Positions 52,984-62,125 of a stretch of DNA of 64,000 bases are shown one piece after another. The stretch is from Pontibacter fetidus (GTDB lineage: Bacteria > Bacteroidota > Bacteroidia > Cytophagales > Hymenobacteraceae): the NCBI RefSeq assembly GCF_010119545.1, contig NZ_JAAEAA010000005.1:62001-126000 (forward strand). Direction: 5' to 3'. The position numbers and the translations under genes are program-made. Each line of letters opens with the position of its first letter. Position 1 is the stretch's first letter. Under the pieces are notes generated by a model. The model searched no databases and was not told the DNA's origin. It saw only the letters and a program-made list of their open reading frames with translations.

Positions 52984-55673
52984 GCGTTTGTTCCGGTTAA
53001 AAGTACAACAGGGAATGTTTCAGTTAGGGTAGCTAAAGTCAGTTTGCCGCTGAGCTGCTTATTGCCCAGTTCGTTCTGCCATTGCTGCGGCGCTCCATCC
53101 GGTAACACGAGTTCGGTATCACTCCAAACCTGCTCGCCTAAGGGTAAGTCTTTCTCACCGGTCAGTTTTGTTAGCAGCAGCGGCACAACAACTATAGCCC
53201 ATTGATCTTTGTGCTTTCGTGCGAAGGCCAGCACGTGGTTTTTACACTTTCCAGTCGCTTTCATTGGCAAATATTCGCCCTGTTCAAATACTTCGCGGAA
53301 GTTGTTGCGCACTGCAAGGGTTCTGAACAGCAGGTATAGTTTTACCTGCCCATTTTCCGGTTGTTGTAGCAGTTGCTGGTGTAGTTCTGCCTGGTCGCCG
53401 GTAGCAGCAGCCTGTAGCTTATCCAGTGAACTCTGACGCAAACTATAGTCTACTTTCCGGCGGTTATCGGGGTCTACCAAACTCAGGTCCCAGAACTCGC
53501 AACCTTGGTAAACATCAGGTACGCCGGGGCAGGTAAGTTTGAGCAGCAACTGGTTTAAACTATAGAGCCAGCCGTAGTGCGACAGCTTGCGGAAGAACGG
53601 CAGGAAAATATCCAGAAAGCGCTTGCTTTTGAGCAGTTTCTGGGCAAGTTCTTTCGTAGCTTCTTCGTATTCCTCGTTCGGGTTGGTCCAGTTGGTGCGG
53701 GCTTTGGTTTCGCGCAGGGCTTTGGTAATGTATTCCTGTACCCGCTCAATCAGGGCATCGTCTATAGTTTCATCCATCGGCATTACTCCCAGCAGCGCCT
53801 GGAAAATAAAGTACAGGTCGTTGCGGCGCGGCACCATACCGGGCGCTACTTCCACGGCAAAATCAATCCATTGCTGCACGTTCTGTTCCCATTCTTCGGG
53901 CAGTTCGCTGATGACATTGATGCGCATGCGGGCATCTTCGCCGCGTTTGGTGTCGTGGGTGGCGGTGCCGTTAATGGAGTGCGGAAAGTGTTGCTGCCGG
54001 CGCTGCATGTGCTCGTGGAAACGCTCCGATGGCAGGTGAAAGATCTCCGGGCTGTTACCTACTTCGTTGAGCGAGAGCAGGCGGTTATAGTTGTAAAAAG
54101 TAGTGTCTTCCACACCCTTGGCTGCCAACGGACCTGTAAACTGCTGACTCCGCATCACAAAGTATAATTTGTCTCGCAACACATCTTCAGGCTCAGTCAG
54201 GTCAGGTTGATATACTTTGCGCAACGCTTCCAGTTGTTCCTGTCTTTCAGGAGCTTTTTCCAGTGCAGTAGTATATGCTTTCTCAATTACTTCATGGGCT
54301 ACTTCCGGCAGCGGGAAGCTGTTGCCGTAAACGCGGTAAACCGGGAAAGAGGCCAGCCATACCGCCAATGCATGGTACCATGTTTCTTCGTAGGCTTCGG
54401 GCACGATCTGCAGGTGTTGCAGCAGGCGCAACAGGTTCTGTAGCTCGCCCTGCATGCGTTTTTCCAGTATAAATAGCTTTTTATCGAATACTAGTTTTTC
54501 GTAATCTGTAGTGGCAGTGGGTACTACGCGCTGGTATACTTCGGTCAGCTTTTCTTTGCCTTCCGGGTCAGTCATCACATTGCTCACCCACGCTAAAAAG
54601 TCGTAGCCGGAGTTGCCTTGTATCGGCCAGTAATCGGGTATCACTTCTTCGCCTTCCAGAATTTTTTCTACCACAATGTACTTTTCATCGCCGGCCATTT
54701 CACGGAGTTGCTGTAGGTATTTATCCGGATCAAAAAGGCCATCAACGTGGTCTACGCGCAGGCCCTGCACCAACCCCTGGTGGCAAAGCTGCTTGATAAA
54801 CTGGTGGTACTTTTCAAAAACTTCCGGCTTCTCAATGCTCAGGCAGATCAGGTCGTTTACCGTAAAAAAACGACGGTAATTCATCTTCTGCTGGGACTCC
54901 TGCCAGAAACATAGTTTAAAGAACTGCAGGTCGAGCAGCTCCTGTAACTGCTTCTGATCTGCGTTTATCTTTTCCAGCAGTTTCTCCAGCGCAGCGCTAT
55001 TGTTTATAGTTGAATGTAACGCCTGCTTTGCCTGTTGCCAGCGGGCAATGTCTATTTTATCCGAAGCTATAGTTTGCTCTAAGTGCTGCTGGTGTTTTTT
55101 TATAGTTTGGTCTCCGGAAGCATCAGCCAGTTTCTGCAGCAGGTAAGGGTAGGAGTTTATACTTGCCGGGTACACATTATCAAAATAAGCGATGTGGAAG
55201 CCGGTCTCATCATAGGTGAGTTTTAGCTGACTCTGCTCCAGAACCTTCTCCAGTGGCTCGCCCAGGAACGGCACCATCACTTTTCCTTCAAATTCTGGGT
55301 GCGTAAAGTTGATATCGAAGAAACTATAGAAGTTTGATTTCTGGCCTTTCTCCAGCACATCCATCAGCCACACGTTGGTGGGGTGGTAGGCCATGTGGTT
55401 AGGCACGATGTCCTGCAGCCAGCCCATGTTGCGTTTGCGCAGCTCTTCAGCAATATCTTCCAACTCATCCAGCGTTCCGATCTCGGGGTTTATCTGGTGC
55501 GGATTCACTACATCGTAGCCATGTTCGCTGCCGGGTGCGGCGGTGAAAAAAGGGGCAGCGTAAATGGTGCTGATGCCCAGGTCGTGCAGGTACGGAATCA
55601 GCTGTTTTACTTCGGTTAATTTAAGCTTTGGCGAGAGCTGCAGGCGGTATGTGGCTAGTGGTATATAAGTCAT
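52980..55673 (-). CDS. treY: Malto-oligosyltrehalose synthase
   Basis: A GH13 enzyme, 897 residues, that turns the reducing end of an alpha-1,4-glucan into a trehalosyl unit. Family landmarks: ATYRLQLSPKLKLTEVKQLIPYL and ISTIYAAPFF at the N-terminus, WLQDIVPNHMAYH, the catalytic Asp308 in VQGLRVDHVDGLFD, Glu near 345 in IVVEKILEGEE, and NGTATHDTKRGEDAR. Length fits the larger members. The next gene in the operon overlaps by 4 bases. TreY works with TreZ, encoded two genes upstream. Confidence 0.96.
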   Translation of the reverse strand: MTYIPLATYRLQLSPKLKLTEVKQLIPYLHDLGISTIYAAPFFTAAPGSEHGYDVVNPHQINPEIGTLDELEDIAEELRKRNMGWLQDIVPNHMAYHPTNVWLMDVLEKGQKSNFYSFFDINFTHPEFEGKVMVPFLGEPLEKVLEQSQLKLTYDETGFHIAYFDNVYPASINSYPYLLQKLADASGDQTIKKHQQHLEQTIASDKIDIARWQQAKQALHSTINNSAALEKLLEKINADQKQLQELLDLQFFKLCFWQESQQKMNYRRFFTVNDLICLSIEKPEVFEKYHQFIKQLCHQGLVQGLRVDHVDGLFDPDKYLQQLREMAGDEKYIVVEKILEGEEVIPDYWPIQGNSGYDFLAWVSNVMTDPEGKEKLTEVYQRVVPTATTDYEKLVFDKKLFILEKRMQGELQNLLRLLQHLQIVPEAYEETWYHALAVWLASFPVYRVYGNSFPLPEVAHEVIEKAYTTALEKAPERQEQLEALRKVYQPDLTEPEDVLRDKLYFVMRSQQFTGPLAAKGVEDTTFYNYNRLLSLNEVGNSPEIFHLPSERFHEHMQRRQQHFPHSINGTATHDTKRGEDARMRINVISELPEEWEQNVQQWIDFAVEVAPGMVPRRNDLYFIFQALLGVMPMDETIDDALIERVQEYITKALRETKARTNWTNPNEEYEEATKELAQKLLKSKRFLDIFLPFFRKLSHYGWLYSLNQLLLKLTCPGVPDVYQGCEFWDLSLVDPDNRRKVDYSLRQSSLDKLQAAATGDQAELHQQLLQQPENGQVKLYLLFRTLAVRNNFREVFEQGEYLPMKATGKCKNHVLAFARKHKDQWAIVVVPLLLTKLTGEKDLPLGEQVWSDTELVLPDGAPQQWQNELGNKQLSGKLTLATLTETFPVVLLTGTNA

Positions 55674-55674
55674 G

Positions 55675-58074
55675 TTATGCTTTCATGTTTAGGTTGTCGT
55701 ATAGAGCGATGAATTGTTTGCCCCATTCGGAGCCGGGTGGTTGATGGGTGTATAGTTGCTGCTTCATGCGGTAAGCAATGTTCTGGGCATGCCAGAAATC
55801 AGGCTTCAGGGTGGTTGCCTGTAGTGCTGTTAGCAGTTTGTTGAGCAGCTGCATCTGTTCCAGGTTATCGGGTTGCTTTTCGAGTTGCTGCATAAACCGG
55901 TCTACCCGCTTAGAAATAGCGAACGTAATGGGTTCGAGCTCCAGTTTCAGCTGCATGCGTTCGGCTTGGTCACTCAGGCGCTTCATCTCTTCCAGGTCTG
56001 GCACATCCGAGGCCAGTTCTTCCAGCATTTTTTTGTTCAGGGTATATTCTACAATTACCTGCAGCGGACGCGGGAGCTTTACATTTAAGGTATGCATGGC
56101 CGCCATCAACGGGTAATTGTTATAGTATACCTGCTCAAAATCTCCTTCAATGGCGAGCATTGTATGGCTTAAAACCTCGTTCAGTATCTTATTCTGATCA
56201 TCACGGAACAGGTGCCAGAAAGAGTAGTTATGCGACTCGAAATGCTTGTCCAACAGCATGATCACTTCACTGATCATTCCTTTCTTAAAAGCATCTGCCA
56301 TTTCGTTGTACAGAGTTTCAAACGCATCATCGCCCCTGAACTCGCGGACGCCACCCAGTAACTGATGATCGCCGATATGCAGCACCCCATACGAAACTAT
56401 AGTTTCATCCCAGGTTATGGCAGACCGGATACGTGCCCGGCCTACGGCCAGTTTCTGCCTGCCAGCTTCTGCAACCTGGTGTTTTTCTGATTTTACGTTG
56501 TAACAGTATAGTCTGCTTTCTTGGGTATAGTCTGAGAAGAGGGATGAAACGGCATAATGGGCGCCTACCCGCAGCAGATCGAGCATGGTGGTTTTGGCAA
56601 TAGCACGGTAGGCTTCGGCAGCGTTCTTATACTCTTTTTTGTTGCTTTCGGCCTTTGCCAGGTATTCCAGGAAAGTTGTTTCGTAGTTCTGCCCGCTGAT
56701 GCTTTCGGCAAGCTGCAGGGCACGCGCGGCATATAAAATATCCTGCATAGTCTCGATGCCGGTTACTTCATCAAAAAACCATCCGCAACTGGTATACATC
56801 AGCATGGCATGGTACTGCATCTCCAGCAATTTCAGGAAGGTGCGCTGCTCATCTATAGGTAGCTCCCGGTTACAATGATCAACTATAAAGCGCTGCACAT
56901 TTTCTTCTGACCGGTCTGAAATAACCTGGATATAATCGTTACGACACCGCCACGGATCAGCGCCCAGTTGCTGCATCTGCAAAGTATATAGTGGCTCCAG
57001 TTCATCGCGCAGCCAGTCGAATGCTGCTCGTAACGGTTTGCGCCATTTCTGGTTCCAGGTAGGGTTGCCGCCGGTGTTGCAGCCACAGTCGCTTTGCCAG
57101 CGCTCTACCCCATGAAAGCAGCTCCACGAGCTTTTTTCGATGATCTGCGCTTCGTATTGTGGCGGATATTTTTCCAGGTATTCCCCGTAAATGGTAAGGT
57201 TGACGTGATGGTCGTGGTAGAGATGGTGCAGGGTGTAGGACAGGGCCATTTCGCCGAAGCGGTGGTGATGCCCATATGTTTCGCCATCTGTTGCTATGTG
57301 CAGCAGTTGTGGCTCGGGGGTATAGTTATCTAAGGCGCTCAGTAATCTGTTTGTGAATTTTTCGCCGTTATGCAGCAAGCCTTCAAAAGCCACACCCTGC
57401 GAGATAGGTGCCTGGTAAAAGAATACAACTATAGCTTTGCCTGATGGCAGGTTAACCAGGTATGGCCGGTTTGGGTTGATCTGCGCGTTGGTAGCATCGT
57501 GCCAGTTTGTTTCCCCAATTTTGCGATAACTCTTAGCCTGGTACGGCGACAGAATGGTGAATTTGATGCCATGATCAGCCAGCACTTCCAGGGTTGGCGT
57601 ATCGGCAGCAGTTTCGCCGAGCCACATGCCTTCCGGGTCGCGGCCGAAGCGCTTCTTGAAATCGTAAATGCCCCAGATAACCTGCGTGTGCTTGTCACGC
57701 TCGTTGGCCAGCGGCATGATCATGTGGTTGTAAACTTGCGCCAGCGCCGAGCCGTGCCCCGAAAATCGCTGCTGGCTTTCTTTGTCGGCTGCAAGTATCG
57801 CCTGGTAGGTTTCCGGTGCTTTTTTCTCCATCCATTCCAGCAGCGTTGGCCCGAAATTAAAGCTCATCCAGGCATAATTGTTCAGAATGTCAACTATAGT
57901 TCCGTCGTTGTCCAGGATGCGGGATGCGGAGTTGCGGGCATAGCATTCGTCGGTAATGCGTTCGTTCCAGTCGTGGTAAGGCGCCGCCGATTCCTGCATC
58001 TCTACTTCGTTAAGCCAGGGGTTTTCGCGCGGCGGCTGGTAAAAGTGACCATGTATGCAAATGTATTTTTCCAT
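55675..58074 (-). CDS. GH57 glycoside hydrolase with DUF3536 region
   Basis: A 799-residue GH57 protein. The opening ICIHGHFYQPPREN (His8, His10) is the first GH57 motif. Others include EGMWLGETAADTP (Glu154, likely nucleophile) and HIATDGETYGHHH (Asp263, likely acid/base). The C-terminal half is helical and corresponds to DUF3536. GH57 members act on alpha-glucans as amylases, glucanotransferases or branching enzymes; which of these applies is not readable. One base separates it from treY and two from treZ, so it is in the same operon and probably trims or remodels the same glucan. Confidence 0.9.
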   Translation of the reverse strand: MEKYICIHGHFYQPPRENPWLNEVEMQESAAPYHDWNERITDECYARNSASRILDNDGTIVDILNNYAWMSFNFGPTLLEWMEKKAPETYQAILAADKESQQRFSGHGSALAQVYNHMIMPLANERDKHTQVIWGIYDFKKRFGRDPEGMWLGETAADTPTLEVLADHGIKFTILSPYQAKSYRKIGETNWHDATNAQINPNRPYLVNLPSGKAIVVFFYQAPISQGVAFEGLLHNGEKFTNRLLSALDNYTPEPQLLHIATDGETYGHHHRFGEMALSYTLHHLYHDHHVNLTIYGEYLEKYPPQYEAQIIEKSSWSCFHGVERWQSDCGCNTGGNPTWNQKWRKPLRAAFDWLRDELEPLYTLQMQQLGADPWRCRNDYIQVISDRSEENVQRFIVDHCNRELPIDEQRTFLKLLEMQYHAMLMYTSCGWFFDEVTGIETMQDILYAARALQLAESISGQNYETTFLEYLAKAESNKKEYKNAAEAYRAIAKTTMLDLLRVGAHYAVSSLFSDYTQESRLYCYNVKSEKHQVAEAGRQKLAVGRARIRSAITWDETIVSYGVLHIGDHQLLGGVREFRGDDAFETLYNEMADAFKKGMISEVIMLLDKHFESHNYSFWHLFRDDQNKILNEVLSHTMLAIEGDFEQVYYNNYPLMAAMHTLNVKLPRPLQVIVEYTLNKKMLEELASDVPDLEEMKRLSDQAERMQLKLELEPITFAISKRVDRFMQQLEKQPDNLEQMQLLNKLLTALQATTLKPDFWHAQNIAYRMKQQLYTHQPPGSEWGKQFIALYDNLNMKA

Positions 58075-58076
58075 AC

Positions 58077-59888
58077 TTACGCGTTTGCCTGAATAATTAT
58101 AACAGACTCGGGTTGGAGTGCGAAGCTGCCGGAACTATAGTTACTGCTTTCTATGCCTGGTCCGCCCCACTTTTCGTCCGCAGAATTTAGCACAACTTCC
58201 CATTCTTTACCTTCCGGTTCTATAGTTTGTGGCTCTTTGCTAAAGTTGATCATACATCCTAAACCAGCCGCTTTATGGGTAAACTGCAACACCGTTTCAT
58301 CTTCATTTAGTGTAGCTTCGAGGTGCTCTTTGCTTAACTTCTGAACTATAGTTTTCCGGAGTTGAATGAGGGATTTGTAAAACTCACGAAGCCGGTAATG
58401 CTTTTCGCTGTTTTTATAATTGTGCTGTAGTTTAGAGTTGTTAAAGGTCTCTTCTGATTGTGGGTCCGGTGCTTCTCCCTGCCAGGCAAAGGTTTTAAAT
58501 TCTTCTTTTCGGCCTTTGCGTACCGCTTCTACCAGGTCCTTATCGGTGTGGCTTACAAAAAACTGGAAAGGGTTTTCTTCACCGTATTCTTCTCCCATAA
58601 ACAACATAGGAGTGTAAGGCGAAAGTATAACCAGCGCTGCTATCGGTTTCAGCATTTTAAACGAGACCAGTTGCGTCAGGCGCTCGCCCAACATGCGGTT
58701 GCCTACCTGATCGTGGTTCTGGGAGCAAACTACAAATTGCTTTGCCGGGTTAGCAGTAGCGTCAGAACCAACGGTACGTTTGCGGTTTTCAGAATAAATA
58801 CCGTTGTAAATAAACGAGTGCTTCAGGGTTTTTACTAAGTGCTCCGGTTTTCCGAAATCTGCGTAATATCCTTCCGTTTCGCCGGTAACCATGGTGTGTA
58901 TGGCGTGATGGTAATCGTCCATCCACTGCGCCACCAGGCCATACCCACCCTGTTCTATAGGGTTTATCAGGCGCACATCGTTCAGGTCGCTTTCAGCAAT
59001 TAAATAGAAAGGTCTGTTTTGCTGCTCTGCCAGGTGATCTACGTGCTCCTGTAGTTCCTGCAAAAAGTGTTTGGCGCCGGTGTCCAGTATCGCATGCACG
59101 GCATCCAGGCGCAGCGCATCTATATGGAAATCGCGCAGCCACATCAGTGCATTCTGGAAAAAGAAGTTACGCACATGGTCAGAATGCGCGTCGTCGAAGT
59201 TCAGGGCAGCACCCCAGGGTGTGTTATATTTTTCAGTAAAGTAGGGGCCAAACTCATTCAGGTAATTTCCTTCCGGACCAAGGTGGTTATAGACTACATC
59301 CAGCACCACTGCCATACCAGCCTGGTGGCAGGCATCCACTAATTTTTTAAGTCCTTCCACGCCGCCATAACTATTCTGCGCAGCAAAGGGGTAAACGCCA
59401 TCGTAGCCCCAGTTACGGCTGCCCGGGAACTGCGCAATCGGCATGAGCTCTATAGCGGTTATGCCTAAATCCAGTAATTCAGGTAGTTTGTTAATGATGC
59501 CTTCAAAAGTGCCTTCTTCTGAAAAAGTGCCCACGTGCAGCTCGTACACAATGTATTCTTCCAGAGGCAGGTTTTTCCAGTGCTGGTCGGTCCAGCTATA
59601 GTTTGGGTCGATGACTTCTGAAGGTTCGTGCACCCCATCGGGCTGCGACATGGAGGCCGGGTCGGGTAATTCTTTTTCTTTGTCCAGTCTAAAACTATAG
59701 CGGGTGCTGGGTTTAGCAGCCTCAACCAGGCCTACCCAGTAGCCGAAAGCTTCGCGTTGCATGGCTATAGTTTGCTTTTTCTCTCCGTGTATTACAACAT
59801 CTACCTTTTCTGCTTCCGGTGCCCAAACCGTAAATGTAGTGCCCGTTTCGGGTACATAATGTGCGCCTATCTCTCTGGTTATTCCCAT
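58077..59888 (-). CDS. treZ: Malto-oligosyltrehalose trehalohydrolase
   Basis: A GH13 enzyme, 603 residues, that releases free trehalose from malto-oligosyltrehalose. N-terminal CBM48-type domain (GTTFTVWAPEAEKVDVVIHG), then the barrel: YELHVGTFSEEGTF, NHLGPEGNYL, catalytic Asp262 in IDALRLDAVHAI, Glu299 in YLIAESDLND, and CSQNHDQVGNRMLG. It is the first gene of the leftward operon; the promoter must lie in the 200-base gap shared with glgE. Confidence 0.96.
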   Translation of the reverse strand: MGITREIGAHYVPETGTTFTVWAPEAEKVDVVIHGEKKQTIAMQREAFGYWVGLVEAAKPSTRYSFRLDKEKELPDPASMSQPDGVHEPSEVIDPNYSWTDQHWKNLPLEEYIVYELHVGTFSEEGTFEGIINKLPELLDLGITAIELMPIAQFPGSRNWGYDGVYPFAAQNSYGGVEGLKKLVDACHQAGMAVVLDVVYNHLGPEGNYLNEFGPYFTEKYNTPWGAALNFDDAHSDHVRNFFFQNALMWLRDFHIDALRLDAVHAILDTGAKHFLQELQEHVDHLAEQQNRPFYLIAESDLNDVRLINPIEQGGYGLVAQWMDDYHHAIHTMVTGETEGYYADFGKPEHLVKTLKHSFIYNGIYSENRKRTVGSDATANPAKQFVVCSQNHDQVGNRMLGERLTQLVSFKMLKPIAALVILSPYTPMLFMGEEYGEENPFQFFVSHTDKDLVEAVRKGRKEEFKTFAWQGEAPDPQSEETFNNSKLQHNYKNSEKHYRLREFYKSLIQLRKTIVQKLSKEHLEATLNEDETVLQFTHKAAGLGCMINFSKEPQTIEPEGKEWEVVLNSADEKWGGPGIESSNYSSGSFALQPESVIIIQANA

Positions 59889-60088
59889 ACATCAGCTTAA
59901 GTATACTAAGCAGGATTAACTGTGCCTGAGGCGCTAAGGTTATAGCTTTTTAGTGAAAGCAAACTATAGCTGACCGAACTGCTGCCGCCTCCTGCATATC
60001 GTTACCGAAACTTAACCGTATGTTATAAACTTACCTGTAACCCGATGTGCAGGTGGCAAGTAACTACAGACCAAAGCATACACGATAC
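59889..60088. promoter_or_regulatory. Divergent promoter region between treZ and glgE
   Basis: A 200-base gap that must hold both operon promoters. No exact TAnnTTTG was found on either strand. It contains AAACTATAG-type half palindromes (about 59959) and TACCTGTA near 60033 as a weak -7 candidate for glgE. Confidence 0.4.
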
Positions 60089-62110
60089 ATGGAAGGACTT
60101 GACGGAACTCACAGAGTCATCATTGAAAATGTAAAACCTGAACTTAATTGTGGCCAGTACCCGGTAAAGCGGGTGGTAGGCGAAGAGCTGAAGGTAACAG
60201 CAGATATATTTGGAGACGGCCACGACGAGGTAAAAGCGGTACTGCTTTATCGCCACAGCCGAAGTAAAAAATGGAATGAAGTGCCCATGAAGTTCCTGGG
60301 TAACGACCACTGGCAGGCCGCTTTTGTACCTGATGCGATGGGCATGTACGAGTATACCTTGCAAGGCTGGATAGACCATTTTTATACCTGGCAAAAGGGA
60401 CTGCGCAAGAAATTTGAGGCCAACAAGGACATAACCGTAGAGCTGCAGATTGGGGCACAGTTAATGGAAGAAGCTGCTGCTACCGCCAAAGCCGGTCAGC
60501 AAAAACGGTTGCACAAATGGGCGCAACAGCTGCGTGGCAATATATCGGCGGCAGATGGAGTAGAGCTGGCAACAAGCCACGATGTAACCGACCAGATGAA
60601 TGCCTGCTGTGAGCGGGGGAATGTGACCTGGTATTCTAAAATTCTGCGGGTTGATGTGGAGCGCCAGAAGGCACTGTTCAGCACCTGGTACGAATTTTTT
60701 CCTCGGTCGGCAGCGCAGGAAGCCAACCGCCATGGTACTTTTCAGGATTGTATCAGGCTGTTGCCCCGCATCGCCGAAATGGGTTTCGATACCATCTACC
60801 TGCCACCCATTCACCCGATAGGCCGCGCTTTCCGGAAAGGTAAAAATAACTCTGTTACAGCAGAGCGGGGTGAGCCAGGGTCGCCGTGGGCCATTGGCGC
60901 CGAGGAGGGCGGACATAAATCCATACTTCCTGAACTGGGTACGCTGGATGAATTCCGGCACTTTGTACACGAAGCACGCAGCCACGGCATAGAAGTAGCG
61001 CTTGATTTTGCCATCCAGTGTTCACCCGACCATCCCTATGTAAAAACGCATCCGCAGTGGTTTAAATGGCGACCGGATGGCACCGTGCAGTACGCTGAGA
61101 ATCCACCAAAAAAATACCAGGATGTGCTGCCTGTAAACTTTGAAACCGAAGACTGGCAAAACCTGTGGCAGGAGCTTAAATCTATAGTTTTGCACTGGAT
61201 AGAGCAGGGCGTTTATATTTTCCGGGTAGACAATCCGCATACCAAGACTTTTGGTTTCTGGGAGTGGATGATCCGGGAAGTGCGGGCAAAACATCCGCAG
61301 GTTATTTTCCTGGCCGAAGCCTTTACACGTCCGCGCGTTATGGAAAGACTGGGTAAGATCGGCTTCACGCAATCCTATACCTACTTTACCTGGCGCAACA
61401 ACCCGCAGGAAATACGCGAGTACATGACCGAGCTTACCAAAACCGAAATGCGCGAATACTACCGCCCGAACTTCTGGCCGAATACCCCCGATATTTTGCC
61501 GGAAGTGCTGCAACATGGCGGGGAGCCAGCGCACATTATGCGCGTTGTGCTGGCAGCTACGCTATCATCCAACTATGGCTTGTATGGCCCAGTATACGAA
61601 TTCTCGATGGGCACGCCATATCCGGGTAAGGAAGAATACATCGACTCTGAGAAGTATGAAGTGAAGCACTGGGACTGGGGCAAGAAGACCAAGGTTTCAG
61701 AAGTCATCACGCTCATCAACAAAATACGCAAGGTAAACCCGGCCCTGCAAACCACCTGGAACATTGCTTTCGGAGATACCGATAACCCGCAGTTACTATG
61801 CTTTGCCAAATGGGACAGCGCCAAACGGAACAAGATTATAGTTGTTGCCAACATGGACCCGTACAACACGCAATCGGGTTGGGTACAGGTGCCGATACGC
61901 GAACTACAGTTACCGGAAGGAGAGCAATACATGGTGCACGACCTGCTGACGGAGCACAAGTATACCTGGCAAAACGAATGGAATTACGTAGAACTACGGC
62001 CGCATGAGATGCCGGTGCATGTTTTCCGTATAGAAGAAGCTAATACCGGAATGGGCCACAATAATTTAGACGATACCTGGCTCCCGACTGAACATACCAC
62101 CCACGAATAA
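60089..62110 (+). CDS. glgE: Alpha-1,4-glucan:maltose-1-phosphate maltosyltransferase
   Basis: A GH13_3 enzyme that extends alpha-glucan with maltose from maltose-1-phosphate. The ATG at 60089 (MEGLDGTHRVIIENV) is preferred to the GTG at 60047. Hallmarks are FPRSAAQEANRHGTFQDC, IYLPPIHPIGRAFRKGKNN, the nucleophile Asp381 in YIFRVDNPHTKTF, the acid/base in VIFLAEAFTRP, and YFTWRNNPQE. FRVDNPHTK is specific to GlgE rather than general amylases. 673 residues is normal. TreS follows after 15 bases, completing the trehalose-to-glucan route. Confidence 0.96.
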   Translation: MEGLDGTHRVIIENVKPELNCGQYPVKRVVGEELKVTADIFGDGHDEVKAVLLYRHSRSKKWNEVPMKFLGNDHWQAAFVPDAMGMYEYTLQGWIDHFYTWQKGLRKKFEANKDITVELQIGAQLMEEAAATAKAGQQKRLHKWAQQLRGNISAADGVELATSHDVTDQMNACCERGNVTWYSKILRVDVERQKALFSTWYEFFPRSAAQEANRHGTFQDCIRLLPRIAEMGFDTIYLPPIHPIGRAFRKGKNNSVTAERGEPGSPWAIGAEEGGHKSILPELGTLDEFRHFVHEARSHGIEVALDFAIQCSPDHPYVKTHPQWFKWRPDGTVQYAENPPKKYQDVLPVNFETEDWQNLWQELKSIVLHWIEQGVYIFRVDNPHTKTFGFWEWMIREVRAKHPQVIFLAEAFTRPRVMERLGKIGFTQSYTYFTWRNNPQEIREYMTELTKTEMREYYRPNFWPNTPDILPEVLQHGGEPAHIMRVVLAATLSSNYGLYGPVYEFSMGTPYPGKEEYIDSEKYEVKHWDWGKKTKVSEVITLINKIRKVNPALQTTWNIAFGDTDNPQLLCFAKWDSAKRNKIIVVANMDPYNTQSGWVQVPIRELQLPEGEQYMVHDLLTEHKYTWQNEWNYVELRPHEMPVHVFRIEEANTGMGHNNLDDTWLPTEHTTHE

Positions 62111-62125
62111 AAATAAAACTACACT

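Noticed and set aside
53577-54167. Long plus-strand frames inside treY, GH57 and treZ.
   Set aside because: They are antisense shadows of strongly conserved enzymes on the minus strand.
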